A DNA stretch of 39,300 nt from Planctomycetia bacterium (GCA_020849035.1 JADLHC010000217.1:1-39300); one strand, 5' to 3'; positions 24,395 to 32,342 are shown, counted from the first letter of the stretch. The notes: generated from the sequence alone by a model not told the origin. A program made the numbers and translations.

Positions 24395-26625
24395 GACGCG
24401 CTCATCTCAATGGCCTTCCGGGGACACTCCGTCACGCAGATCCCGCACCCCTTGCAGTAGCTGTAGTCCACGTCGTACCCGCCCTTCGTCCGCCGGATGA
24501 TCCCCTCCGGGCAGTACACGAGGCACGTGTCGCACGACGTGCAGTGCCCGCACGAGAAGCACCGGTGCGCCTCCGTCCGGCCTTCGATCCCGGCGCTCAC
24601 CTCGGCGAACCCGGAGAGGCGTACGGCCGGCGGCACGGTGATGTCCCGCGCGGCGTCCGCCCGCGCGAAGTGGTCGAGCCGGATGTCGGTGGCCGGGACG
24701 GCCCGCGCGCGGTCGGGGCGGCTGAAGACCTCCACGGCTTCCCCGAGTTCGCGGAGGGCCAGGCCGGCCGCGCGCCGCCCGCTTCCGATCGCGTGCGTCA
24801 CGGTGCCGTCGCCCGTGGCGAGGTCCCCCGCGGCCCAGACGTTGAGGGGGCGGCCGTCGCCGAAGCAGCGCCCGTCGCGGATCGTCCATCCCGCGGGAAG
24901 GAGACCGAGGTCGGCCGACTGCCCGAGCGCCATCAGGACCCAGTCGCACTCTATCCGGCGCTTCCGGTCCGTCACGACCGGCCTGCGCCGTCCGGACGCG
25001 TCCGGGGGGCCCATCTCGACCTCGGCGACCTCGACCGCGCTCACACGTCCGTCGCCCTCGAAGCCAATGGGGGCGGCCTGGAACACGAACTCGACGCCCT
25101 CGTGGCCGGCTTCCTCGATCTCCTCAGGGATCGCCGGCATCTCGGCGCGCGTCCGCCGGTAGACGACGGTGACCCGGGCCGCGCCGCATCGAAGGGCGCT
25201 CCGGGCGCAGTCCATGGCGGTGTTCCCGCCGCCCAGCACCACGACGTGGCCGGACAGGACGGCCTTCCCGCGCATGTTGACGCGGTGGAGGAAATGGATG
25301 CCCTGCTCGACGCCGGCAAGCCGGGCGCCGGGGACGTCGAGGCTCTGGAGCTTCTGGAGGCCCGTGGCGAGGACGACCGCGTCGTAGTCCGCCGCAAGGC
25401 GGGCGACGCTTTCCCGGTCGAGGAATTGCCCGCACCGGGCTTCGACACCGAGGGCGAGGATGGCCTCGACCTCCCGGTCGAGCACCTCGCGGGGGAGGCG
25501 GTAGGTGGGGATCCCGGTGCGGAGGACGCCGCCGAGCTCCGGCTCGCCTTCGAGGACGGCAACCCTGTGTCCCTCGAGCGCGAGCGTCCAGGCGGCGGCA
25601 AGCCCTGCGGGGCCGCCGCCGACGACGGCGACCCGCTTCGGCTTCACGGCCGCCGCGGCCAGCCGGGCCACCGGCGCCTTGTCGGCGATCCAGCGCTCGA
25701 TCCCTCGGATGTTGACCGATCCGTCGTACTCGCGCCTGTTGCAGCCCTCCATGCACGGCGCCGGGCAGACGCGCCCGCAGACGCCGCCGAACGGGGTGGA
25801 GCGGCCGAGGACGGCGGAGGCGGCGATTTCGCCGTCTCGGCCGAGCGCCTGGACGAACCCGACGACGTCGTTCCCGGCCGGGCACCACGCGTTGCACGGG
25901 GCGAGGTTCTCCACGTACCGGGGCGTCTGCGTCCGCCAGTTCCCGGTGCGCAGCCCGGTCGTGGGCCCCTCGACGTGCTCCTGCAGCGGGACGACTTCCT
26001 TCGCCGTCGCCGGCGGCGGCGCGGGCCGCGCGCCCTCCATCGCCCCGCCCGCGCCGACCGCGCGGCGCGTCCCGGCCGGCGACCCGGCCTCCGCCACCCG
26101 CACGGACTCGTACGCGTCCTTCGCCGCCTGGAAGTTGCTGGACAGGCCGAGCCCGCGGTAGGTCTCTTCCAGCACCCCGAGGCCGATCCCGAGGGCCTTC
26201 ACGAAGGCCCCCGCGATGGTCGTGTTCACGATCACCACGGAGCGCGTCCCGATCCGGTGCTTCCGCGCGATGCCCGTCGCGTCGACCGTCGCGACCCGGA
26301 ACGCCCCGAATTTCGCGGCGAACGCCTCCGGTCCTTCCGGGGAGTTCAGGAGGAGCGTCCCGCCCGGGGCGAGCCCGGCGACGGTGTCGTCGCCCAGGAG
26401 CGACAGGTCGAGCACGAGCAGGTGGTCCGGCTGGTAGACCTTGTTCCGGTTGGTGATCGGCTCGTCGCTCACCCGGGTGTAGGCCCGCACGGGCGCGCCC
26501 GACCGCTCACCCGCGTAGTCCCCGAACGTCTGGACGCTCTTCCCCAGGCGCGCGTACACCGCCGCCAGGATCTTCGCGCAGGTCACGCCGCCCTGTCCGC
26601 CGCGGCCGTGAAGGCGGATTTCCAT
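24391..26625 (-). CDS. Gamma subunit / GltD-like flavoprotein / ferredoxin fusion of 2-oxoacid oxidoreductase
   Basis: 744 residues in three parts. Residues 1-180 are a PorG-type gamma subunit (IRLHGRGGQGGVTCAKIL, QTFGDYAGERSGAPVRAYTR). Residues about 215-665 are an NADPH-glutamate-synthase-beta-like (GltD) module. It has an N-terminal iron-sulfur segment (CNAWCPAGND; CGRVCPAPCMEGC), FAD motif VAVVGGGPAGLAAAW and NAD(P) motif VVVLGGGNTAMDCARSAL. Residues 689-744 are a PorD-type ferredoxin with C689, 692, 695, 698, 701, 705 and C724, 727, 730, 734. Together these could move electrons between NAD(P)H and the enzyme, making it NAD(P)-linked or electron-bifurcating. ATG 26625 starts the canonical gamma N-terminus; upstream in-frame ATG 26802 gives unrelated sequence. 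First gene of the operon. Confidence 0.9.
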   Translation of the reverse strand: MEIRLHGRGGQGGVTCAKILAAVYARLGKSVQTFGDYAGERSGAPVRAYTRVSDEPITNRNKVYQPDHLLVLDLSLLGDDTVAGLAPGGTLLLNSPEGPEAFAAKFGAFRVATVDATGIARKHRIGTRSVVIVNTTIAGAFVKALGIGLGVLEETYRGLGLSSNFQAAKDAYESVRVAEAGSPAGTRRAVGAGGAMEGARPAPPPATAKEVVPLQEHVEGPTTGLRTGNWRTQTPRYVENLAPCNAWCPAGNDVVGFVQALGRDGEIAASAVLGRSTPFGGVCGRVCPAPCMEGCNRREYDGSVNIRGIERWIADKAPVARLAAAAVKPKRVAVVGGGPAGLAAAWTLALEGHRVAVLEGEPELGGVLRTGIPTYRLPREVLDREVEAILALGVEARCGQFLDRESVARLAADYDAVVLATGLQKLQSLDVPGARLAGVEQGIHFLHRVNMRGKAVLSGHVVVLGGGNTAMDCARSALRCGAARVTVVYRRTRAEMPAIPEEIEEAGHEGVEFVFQAAPIGFEGDGRVSAVEVAEVEMGPPDASGRRRPVVTDRKRRIECDWVLMALGQSADLGLLPAGWTIRDGRCFGDGRPLNVWAAGDLATGDGTVTHAIGSGRRAAGLALRELGEAVEVFSRPDRARAVPATDIRLDHFARADAARDITVPPAVRLSGFAEVSAGIEGRTEAHRCFSCGHCTSCDTCLVYCPEGIIRRTKGGYDVDYSYCKGCGICVTECPRKAIEMSAS

Positions 26626-26662
26626 GCGAACCCCCCTGGGTCCTCGCCGGGCCGGGACGACG

Positions 26663-26729
26663 GGCGGATCCGCCTTGCGGCGGTCGCCGGTGGCGTGATT
26701 TCCCGGCCTTGCCCGGCGCCGCGCGCCGG
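26663..26729 (-). promoter_or_regulatory. Leader of the ferredoxin oxidoreductase operon with two inverted repeats
   Basis: Between the candidate promoter (26739-26767) and the start at 26625 lie a perfect 12-base palindrome GGCGGATCCGCC (26663-26674) and a hairpin CCGGCGC/GCGCCGG with 3-base loop (26713-26729). Either could be an operator or an mRNA structure. No known riboswitch is recognised. Confidence 0.3.
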
Positions 26730-26738
26730 ACGCCAACC

Positions 26739-26767
26739 ATGTAACCCCATTAATGAACGCACGGCAA
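26739..26767 (-). promoter_or_regulatory. Candidate promoter TTGCCG-17-TTACAT for the oxidoreductase operon
   Basis: On the minus strand TTGCCG (26767-26762), a 17-base spacer and TTACAT (26744-26739) form a fair sigma-70-type promoter. This AT-richer patch stands out in the GC-rich intergenic region. It gives a leader of about 105 bases before the ATG at 26625. The DHH gene diverges 100 bases away. Confidence 0.4.
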
Positions 26768-26863
26768 GGCGTTTTGGGGACCGGCACGGAATCATGCGGC
26801 AAAGTCCGCGGAGCGCCGGGATCCCGCGTTTCTAGTTCTTGGCGTACCCGCCGGAACGCGATC

Positions 26864-26869
26864 TAGAAT
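26864..26869 (+). promoter_or_regulatory. Candidate -10 box (TAGAAT) overlapping the DHH gene ATG
   Basis: TAGAAT (26864-26869) overlaps the first possible ATG (26868). TTGGCG lies 19 bases upstream (26839-26844). If this is the promoter, translation must begin further in, for example at the in-frame GTG at 26889. Confidence 0.3.
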
Positions 26870-27821
26870 GACCGCTTCACTCCCGGGAGTGCTCACCTTG
26901 CCAGTCCGCACCGCCGACACGCGCCTGAGAAAACTGGTTGAGGCGCTGTCGCCGGGACCCGTGCTCATCCTGATGCACGACAACCCGGACCCCGACTGCT
27001 TCGCCAGCGCCTGGGGGCTCCGCCACCTCCTCGAGCGCGCCGCGGGCCTGCGCTCCACCGTCGCCTACGGCGGCATGATCGGGCGCGCTTCCAACAAGGC
27101 CCTCATCGAGAAACTCGACCTCCGGCTGCGCCACGTCGACCAGATCGAGTTCGCCGAGTTCCCGAAAGTCGTCCTCGTCGATACCCAGCCCCGCGGCGGC
27201 AACAACTCCCTGCCCCACGACCGCACGCCCGACGCCGTCATCGACCACCACGGAATCCGCAAGGCCACGCGCGCCGTCCCGTTCGCCGACATCCGCACCG
27301 AGACCCAGGAGCTCGGCCGCGAAGCCTCCAAGGCCGACGTCGACGCCTACATGGAGCTCTTCCCGATCGCCGATCTCGAGCTCGTCAGCGGCATCGAGCG
27401 CGCTCGCATCGGCCTCGATTACTTCTCCGTCTGGCACCGCGCCATCGGCGCCGCAAAGGTGCACGGAAGCGTCGTCGCCTGCCCGCTCGGGGCCGTCCAC
27501 AATCCCGACATGATCCCCGAGGTCGCCGACATGTTCCTCCGCCTCGAGGACGTGCACTGGACCTTCGTGACGGGCTATCACAAGGGGCAGGTCATTTTCT
27601 CGCTGCGGACGACGGAGGAAGGGCTGAACGCCGGGACGATCGCGCAGCGCGTGGTGGGGAAGAAGGGGACGGCCGGGGGGCACGAGACCATGGCGGGGGG
27701 GCGGGTGGCGGTGACGCCGGCGGGCCCGGGCCCGGCGGCGGTCGCGGAGGAGATGACGGCGCGCCTGATCAAGGCGCTGGACGTCCGGGCGATCCCGCGG
27801 CGCCTCCTCGAGGCGGAGTAG
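26868..27821 (+). CDS. DHH-family phosphoesterase, NrnA-like (nano-RNase/pAp phosphatase type)
   Basis: 317 residues. DHH superfamily motifs: MHDNPDPDCFASAWGL (H37, D41, D43), VVLVDTQP (D105), IDHHG (D126-H127-H128) and a C-terminal DHHA1 domain with AGGHETMAGG. Relatives hydrolyse short oligoribonucleotides, pAp or cyclic dinucleotide products. The stretch VPFADIR is followed directly by TETQELGREASKADV. In the relatives I remember, about 35 residues including a GATATILTEYL-like helix stand between these blocks, so this protein appears to lack part of the first domain. Start: ATG 26868 gives the longest frame, but GTG 26889 is favoured if the overlapping TAGAAT is a promoter. The last 240 bases switch sharply to G-ending codons. 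Confidence 0.8.
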   Translation: MTASLPGVLTLPVRTADTRLRKLVEALSPGPVLILMHDNPDPDCFASAWGLRHLLERAAGLRSTVAYGGMIGRASNKALIEKLDLRLRHVDQIEFAEFPKVVLVDTQPRGGNNSLPHDRTPDAVIDHHGIRKATRAVPFADIRTETQELGREASKADVDAYMELFPIADLELVSGIERARIGLDYFSVWHRAIGAAKVHGSVVACPLGAVHNPDMIPEVADMFLRLEDVHWTFVTGYHKGQVIFSLRTTEEGLNAGTIAQRVVGKKGTAGGHETMAGGRVAVTPAGPGPAAVAEEMTARLIKALDVRAIPRRLLEAE

Positions 27822-27835
27822 CGCGGGCCCCGCGC
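27821..27835. terminator. Compact hairpin in a convergent gap
   Basis: GCGCGGG and CCCGCGC flank one base and fill almost the whole 16-base space between the convergent stops at 27821 and 27838. It could end transcripts from both sides, though no T-tract follows and the loop is tight. Confidence 0.4.
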
Positions 27836-27837
27836 CG

Positions 27838-28509
27838 CTACCCGAACACGATCGGCAGGTTCGTCTCGGCGCTCTTCTGCGCCAGCTTGCGGATGACGAG
27901 GAACCCGAACTTGAGCCAGAACTTGCCGCTCACGTCCATGTAGGTCTCGATCTTCGCGATTTCGCGCTCGTCCGCGTCCATGTAGTCCACCATCTTCTGC
28001 ATCCGGAACGTCTTCTCGACCTTGAGCACGGTGTTGATCTTGTCGAGCTCCTTGAGCAGGCCGCCGCTCGAGCCCACCGGGACGGGCTCCTCGCCGTCCA
28101 GGTTGATCCACATCGGCTCCTCGAAGTCCACGGGCCAGTAGTAGCTGTTCTTCTCGCGGTGCCGCAGCAGGTTCGGGAACTGCGTCGGCACCCCCTTGCC
28201 TTTCATCACCTCGTTCACGTCCGTCCCCTCGAGCTCCGCCGCGTAGTGCTTCAGGTCCTTCAGCACGCCCATCCTGTCGATCCGGATGTGCGCCGCGGGC
28301 TTCGCCCCTTTCACCTCAGGCCACCACGGGGCCTCGAGACCGGCCGCGGTCAGCGCCTTGGAGACGCTCTCCACCAGCTTCTCCATGCGCTTCTTGCCGC
28401 GCCGCGCGCCGAAAAATCCGGTGTCGGCGGTGTGGACGAGCTCGTTCCACGGATTCTCGACCTTCGCGTCGAAGGCGCGGCGGACGGCCGGAACTGTTGG
28501 CTCTGTCAT
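27838..28509 (-). CDS. Protein of unknown function next to a Ser/Thr kinase
   Basis: 223 residues, no signal peptide or membrane helix, mixed charged sequence with Trp-rich stretches (APWWPEVKG, NSYYWPVDFEEPMWINLDGE). I do not recognise the family. It contains GKGVPTQFPNLLRH and ends with a hydrophobic stretch WLKFGFLVIRKLAQ. The ATG at 28509 lies 7 bases after the kinase stop, so the two genes are almost certainly co-transcribed and the protein may be a kinase partner or substrate. Convergent with the DHH gene across a 16-base hairpin. Confidence 0.7.
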   Translation of the reverse strand: MTEPTVPAVRRAFDAKVENPWNELVHTADTGFFGARRGKKRMEKLVESVSKALTAAGLEAPWWPEVKGAKPAAHIRIDRMGVLKDLKHYAAELEGTDVNEVMKGKGVPTQFPNLLRHREKNSYYWPVDFEEPMWINLDGEEPVPVGSSGGLLKELDKINTVLKVEKTFRMQKMVDYMDADEREIAKIETYMDVSGKFWLKFGFLVIRKLAQKSAETNLPIVFG

Positions 28510-28516
28510 CGTGGTG

Positions 28517-29719
28517 TCAGGGCTTGGGGCGGAAGAACCGGCCCGATGGCGGGTTGTTGCGGCGGAGGCGGTCGGAAATCGACGACGTGCCCTTCGACTG
28601 CGGCGGCTTCGTCACGGGCTTCGTCTGCTCCCGGCGAGGGTCGATCATCGGCTTCGACACGTTCTCCGGGTTGAACTCCATGGACTTCATGCCTTCCCAC
28701 TGCGAGCGCATGTCGTCGATCATCTCGCGCGGCGTCTGGTAGCGGATCTCCTTGTCCTTCGCCATCGAGCGCTCGAGGAAGTAGTGCATCATCTTCGAGA
28801 TCTTGCCCGACTTGGTCTCGGAGGCCTGAAGGTCGTTAAGGACCTGGGCCGCCATGACCTCCATGTTGTCGCCGCCCTTGAACGGCACGTCGCCCAGCAC
28901 CATGTGGTAGAGCGTCGCGCCGAGCGAGTACAGGTCGCTCCGCACGTCGATCGACGCCTGCCCCTGCGCCTGCTCCGGGCTCATGTACTGCGGCGTCCCC
29001 GACGTCGTCCCCTCCGGCTCCTCCTGCGACCCGATCGGCTTCGCGAAACCCAGGTCGATCAGCTTCACGTTGTCCTGCGGATCCAGCAGGATGTTCTCCG
29101 GCTTGATGTCCCGGTGCACGATCCCCTGCTTGTGCGTGTACTCCACCGCCTCCGCCACCTGGATCGTGTACTTCAGCGCCTGCTCCTCCGTCAGCGGCCC
29201 CTCCTTCTCCACGATCTCCCGCATCGACGGCCCGTCCACCATCTCCATCGCGCAGTACTCCAGCCCGTTCACCTTCCCGTGCTGGTAACCCTTCACGATG
29301 TTCGGATGGTCGTACTTCTCCAGCAGCTCCGATTCGCGGTGGAACTGCGCCACGAAGCGCGGGTTGGCCATGTGCGCGGGCTTCATCACCTTGAGCGCGA
29401 CCTCGTCCCCCTGCATCGTGTCGGTCGCGCGGTAGACGATCGCCATGCCGCCCGTGCCGAGCTTGCCGGTGATCTTGAACCCGGGGACCGGGTCGGCCGC
29501 GAAGGACTTCGTCGGCGGCGCGCCGAGCTCCCCGAGCAGCAGCTGGTACTGCTGCGGAGTCATGGCCTTCTGCTCGACGAGGATGGCGAAGAGCTTGACC
29601 GGCTGGCCGGCCTTGGCGAGGGCGTCCTGTCTCGCCATTGCGGGGCCGAGCTGCTCCTTGGTCAGGAAGCCGGCCTTGATGGCCTTGACCGCGAGCTCGA
29701 CTTCTTCCTTGGTCGCCAC
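28517..29719 (-). CDS. Ser/Thr protein kinase with N-terminal helical domain
   Basis: 400 residues from the GTG at 29719. Residues 1-70 are a small helical domain (KEEVELAVKAIKAGFLTKEQL) of a kind I associate with planctomycete kinases. Residues about 80-345 are the kinase: GKLGTGGMAIVYRA, K110, HRDIKPENILL (D204), IDLGFAK at 221-227 and SPEQAQGQ. The magnesium motif is DLG rather than DFG, a variant seen in active bacterial kinases. The C-terminal 55 residues are polar and basic without a membrane helix, so it is probably soluble. GTG 29719 has CGGAG about 8 bases upstream; ATG 29836 would add an unrelated 39-residue stretch through the intergenic region. A TAGACT (complement of 29749-29754) is a possible -10. 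Confidence 0.9.
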   Translation of the reverse strand: MATKEEVELAVKAIKAGFLTKEQLGPAMARQDALAKAGQPVKLFAILVEQKAMTPQQYQLLLGELGAPPTKSFAADPVPGFKITGKLGTGGMAIVYRATDTMQGDEVALKVMKPAHMANPRFVAQFHRESELLEKYDHPNIVKGYQHGKVNGLEYCAMEMVDGPSMREIVEKEGPLTEEQALKYTIQVAEAVEYTHKQGIVHRDIKPENILLDPQDNVKLIDLGFAKPIGSQEEPEGTTSGTPQYMSPEQAQGQASIDVRSDLYSLGATLYHMVLGDVPFKGGDNMEVMAAQVLNDLQASETKSGKISKMMHYFLERSMAKDKEIRYQTPREMIDDMRSQWEGMKSMEFNPENVSKPMIDPRREQTKPVTKPPQSKGTSSISDRLRRNNPPSGRFFRPKP

Positions 29720-29829
29720 GGCGATCTCCGGAGGAGGGGAACGCGGAAAGTCTAGCACGGTGTCCGGAAAGGGTGAAATCCCGGATACGGGGAGCCCTCT
29801 CCGCTCGGCGAACGAAATCTCGCAGGTCT

Positions 29830-29858
29830 CTGACATCGACGCGCGCGGCCCGTATCAT
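29830..29858 (+). promoter_or_regulatory. Promoter CTGACA-17-TATCAT giving a leaderless mRNA
   Basis: CTGACA (29830-29835), a 17-base spacer and TATCAT (29853-29858) end 6 bases before the ATG at 29865. It is the best -35/-10 pair in the window and has no Shine-Dalgarno, so transcription should begin at or beside the ATG of the C25 protease gene. Confidence 0.55.
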
Positions 29859-29864
29859 CTTCCT

Positions 29865-32342
29865 ATGAAACTCACCCTGGCCGCGCTGGTCCTCGCCCTT
29901 CCCGCCCTCGCCGCCCCGCCGGACCCCGCGGAGGCCTTGTTCGACCGTCCCGGCGTCGCGGCCGTCCCTCTGAAAAGCCTCCGGGAGTTCTGGCCGGGTG
30001 CGGGGGAAGCGTTCGAGGTACGGCAGGGGGGGGAAGCGCTGCCCTGGTCGGTTGAGAACGGGCTGCTGCTGTTCCCGGTGCCGAGCGCGGGGCGGGTGCG
30101 GATCGTGCCGGGCGGGGCGGCGCCGGCGTCGGCGGAGGCGGGGGCGCAGGATGCGCCGAGGACTCGCGTTCCGCGTTCCGTGGAGCGGCACGAGCGGGAC
30201 CTCGTCTTCGACCGGCTCGAGTGCGCCCGGACGGAGCTGATGGACACGACGGCCGGGGCGTGGTTCTGGATGCCCGTCGCGGACGGGGCGAAGGTCGAGC
30301 TTCCCTGGGGCGGCTGGCGCAAGTCGGTGACGGTGCGCGTCCGTCTGCAGCCGATGCGCACGCCCGGCGTGCCGCACGCAATCGAGCTGTGGTGGGACGG
30401 GAAGAAGGCGGAGACGGCGGCGTGGGAGGGCGGGGAGGCGTTCACGGCGGAGTTCCAGGCGGAATCGGGAAGCGACGGGCCGCGGACGCTGGAGTTCCGG
30501 ACGAAGGACGCGCCGTCGCCGCGCGTGATCGCGAGCGGGCCGACGGGGACCGGCCCGGTTTACCTCGACTGGATCGAGATCGACGGGCCGCGCATCGCGG
30601 GGACCTCCCAGGCCGCGTGGATCGGCGACGCGGCGACCGCGGTGGAGCTGAGGGACCTGAAGGGCGCGAAGCTGGAGGTGGTGTTCTCGATGTCGAAGGG
30701 CGCGCGGGTGGCGGAGCCCGGCGCGGCGGTTTCGGTGGAGGGGCCGGTGTTCGCGTCGTCGCGCGCCGCGCTTCTCGCCCCGGTCTCGCTCGCGCTGCGC
30801 CGTGCGGCCCCGGACCCGGAGAGCGGCGTCGAGTGGCTCGTGATCGCGCCCGAGGCGTTCCGTGGCGCGCTGGGGGAACTCGTTGCCCGGCGGAAGGCGC
30901 AGGGGCTCGCCGCGGCGTTCGTGTCCGTCGAGGCGGCCCGCGCCGCGGGCGGCGTCGACCTGCCCGCGCACGAGGCCCTTCGCCGCTTCATCGCCCGCGC
31001 CGCGACGTCCTGGCCGGAGCCGAAGCTCCGGTTCGTGCTGCTCGTTGGCGACGCGGACCGCGGCTCCGAGGACGGCATCCCGGCGGGGGGCCGCGACGCC
31101 CTCGGCGCCGGCTGGACCGCGACCGACGGCTGGTACGCCCGGGTGGACGAGGACGAGATCCCCGACCTCGCCGTCGGCCGATGGCCGGCACGCACCCCCG
31201 CGGAGGCCGCCGCCCTCCTCCCCAAGGTCCGGCGCTTCGAGGACGCGCCCCCCGGCGAGTGGCGCCGCACCCTTCACCTCGTCCTCGGCACCGCCGGCTT
31301 CGGTCCGGGAATGGACTCGATGCTCAAGACGGGCGGCATGAAGCTCGCCAGCGACCTCGTCCCCGACGCCTTCAGCTTCGGCGTCCAGTCCTCCGTCGAA
31401 CTGGACCTGCCCTTCACCTACCCGCCGCGCGAGTACAACGCCCTCCTGACGCGCCGCGTCAGCGACGGCTGCATGGTGCTGGCCTACTCCGGCCACGGAT
31501 GGGAGCACGGGCTGCAGACGCTGAAATGGGGCGGCAAGCGCTACCCGATCCTCGACAATGCGCTGGCGGGCTCGCTCGAGTCGAAGAACGGCCTGCCGAT
31601 GGCGTTCTTCTTCGCGTGCCTCACGGGATCGTTCGACGAGAAGGAGGACTGCCTGTGCGAGGCCGTGGTCCGGGCGCCCGCGGGCCCGGTGGCCGCGATC
31701 GGCTCCAGCGGCATCTCGCACCCGTACGCCGACATCCTGTTCGCCAAGGAGCTCATGACCGCGATGTTCGGCCGGCGCGCGCCGACGATCGGCCAGGGCG
31801 TGCTCGCGGCCAAGCGCCGCGTTCTCAAGCCCGCCGACAACGACGCCATGCGCGCCTTCCTCGACGGCATGGCCGCCGGCGCCGTCGGCGGCCCCGCGGC
31901 CCAGGCCCGCTACCGCATCGACGGCTCCATGGCCTACAGCCTCTTCGGCGACCCCGCGACCCGGATCCCCTGGCCCGGGAAGGCGAAGCTGGAGTGCGGC
32001 AAGGGCGTGAAGCGCGGGGAGGCGCTGTCCGTGAGCGGGAGCGCGGAACTGAAGGACGGGACCGCGATCGTGACGCTGGAGGCCGAGCGGCTCAGGACGC
32101 TGGAGCCGCTGGAGAAGGTGGATCCGGCCGCGGAGGGGGCGGAGGAGGCGATGAAGCGGAACTGGAAACGGATGAACGATGCCGTGGCGGTGCGGGTGGA
32201 CGCGAAGATGACGGCCGGCGGATTCGCCGCGGAGATCCAGGTCCCGGCGGGCATTCCCGAGGGGGACTACGTCGTGAAGGTCTATGCGAGCGACGGGAAG
32301 CAGGACGCCATCGCGAGCCGGAAGGTGACCGTCCACAAGTGA
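29865..32342 (+). CDS. Secreted C25 (gingipain-like) cysteine protease
   Basis: 825 residues with a Sec signal peptide (MKLTLAALVLALPALAA, cleavage near 17). The N-terminal third is beta-rich. The peptidase C25 domain spans about 330-680: FVLLVGDAD, EIPDLAVGRWPART, catalytic H544 in YSGHGWEHG and C585 in FFFACLTGSFD, then AAIGSSGISHP. A C-terminal beta domain (VKVYASDGKQDAIASRKVTV) resembles the immunoglobulin-like cap of C25 enzymes. No type IX secretion C-terminal signal is evident, so export is presumably by Sec to the periplasm or beyond. The second part of the gene switches to C-ending codons. Its stop overlaps the mazG start (GTGA). Confidence 0.85.
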   Translation: MKLTLAALVLALPALAAPPDPAEALFDRPGVAAVPLKSLREFWPGAGEAFEVRQGGEALPWSVENGLLLFPVPSAGRVRIVPGGAAPASAEAGAQDAPRTRVPRSVERHERDLVFDRLECARTELMDTTAGAWFWMPVADGAKVELPWGGWRKSVTVRVRLQPMRTPGVPHAIELWWDGKKAETAAWEGGEAFTAEFQAESGSDGPRTLEFRTKDAPSPRVIASGPTGTGPVYLDWIEIDGPRIAGTSQAAWIGDAATAVELRDLKGAKLEVVFSMSKGARVAEPGAAVSVEGPVFASSRAALLAPVSLALRRAAPDPESGVEWLVIAPEAFRGALGELVARRKAQGLAAAFVSVEAARAAGGVDLPAHEALRRFIARAATSWPEPKLRFVLLVGDADRGSEDGIPAGGRDALGAGWTATDGWYARVDEDEIPDLAVGRWPARTPAEAAALLPKVRRFEDAPPGEWRRTLHLVLGTAGFGPGMDSMLKTGGMKLASDLVPDAFSFGVQSSVELDLPFTYPPREYNALLTRRVSDGCMVLAYSGHGWEHGLQTLKWGGKRYPILDNALAGSLESKNGLPMAFFFACLTGSFDEKEDCLCEAVVRAPAGPVAAIGSSGISHPYADILFAKELMTAMFGRRAPTIGQGVLAAKRRVLKPADNDAMRAFLDGMAAGAVGGPAAQARYRIDGSMAYSLFGDPATRIPWPGKAKLECGKGVKRGEALSVSGSAELKDGTAIVTLEAERLRTLEPLEKVDPAAEGAEEAMKRNWKRMNDAVAVRVDAKMTAGGFAAEIQVPAGIPEGDYVVKVYASDGKQDAIASRKVTVHK

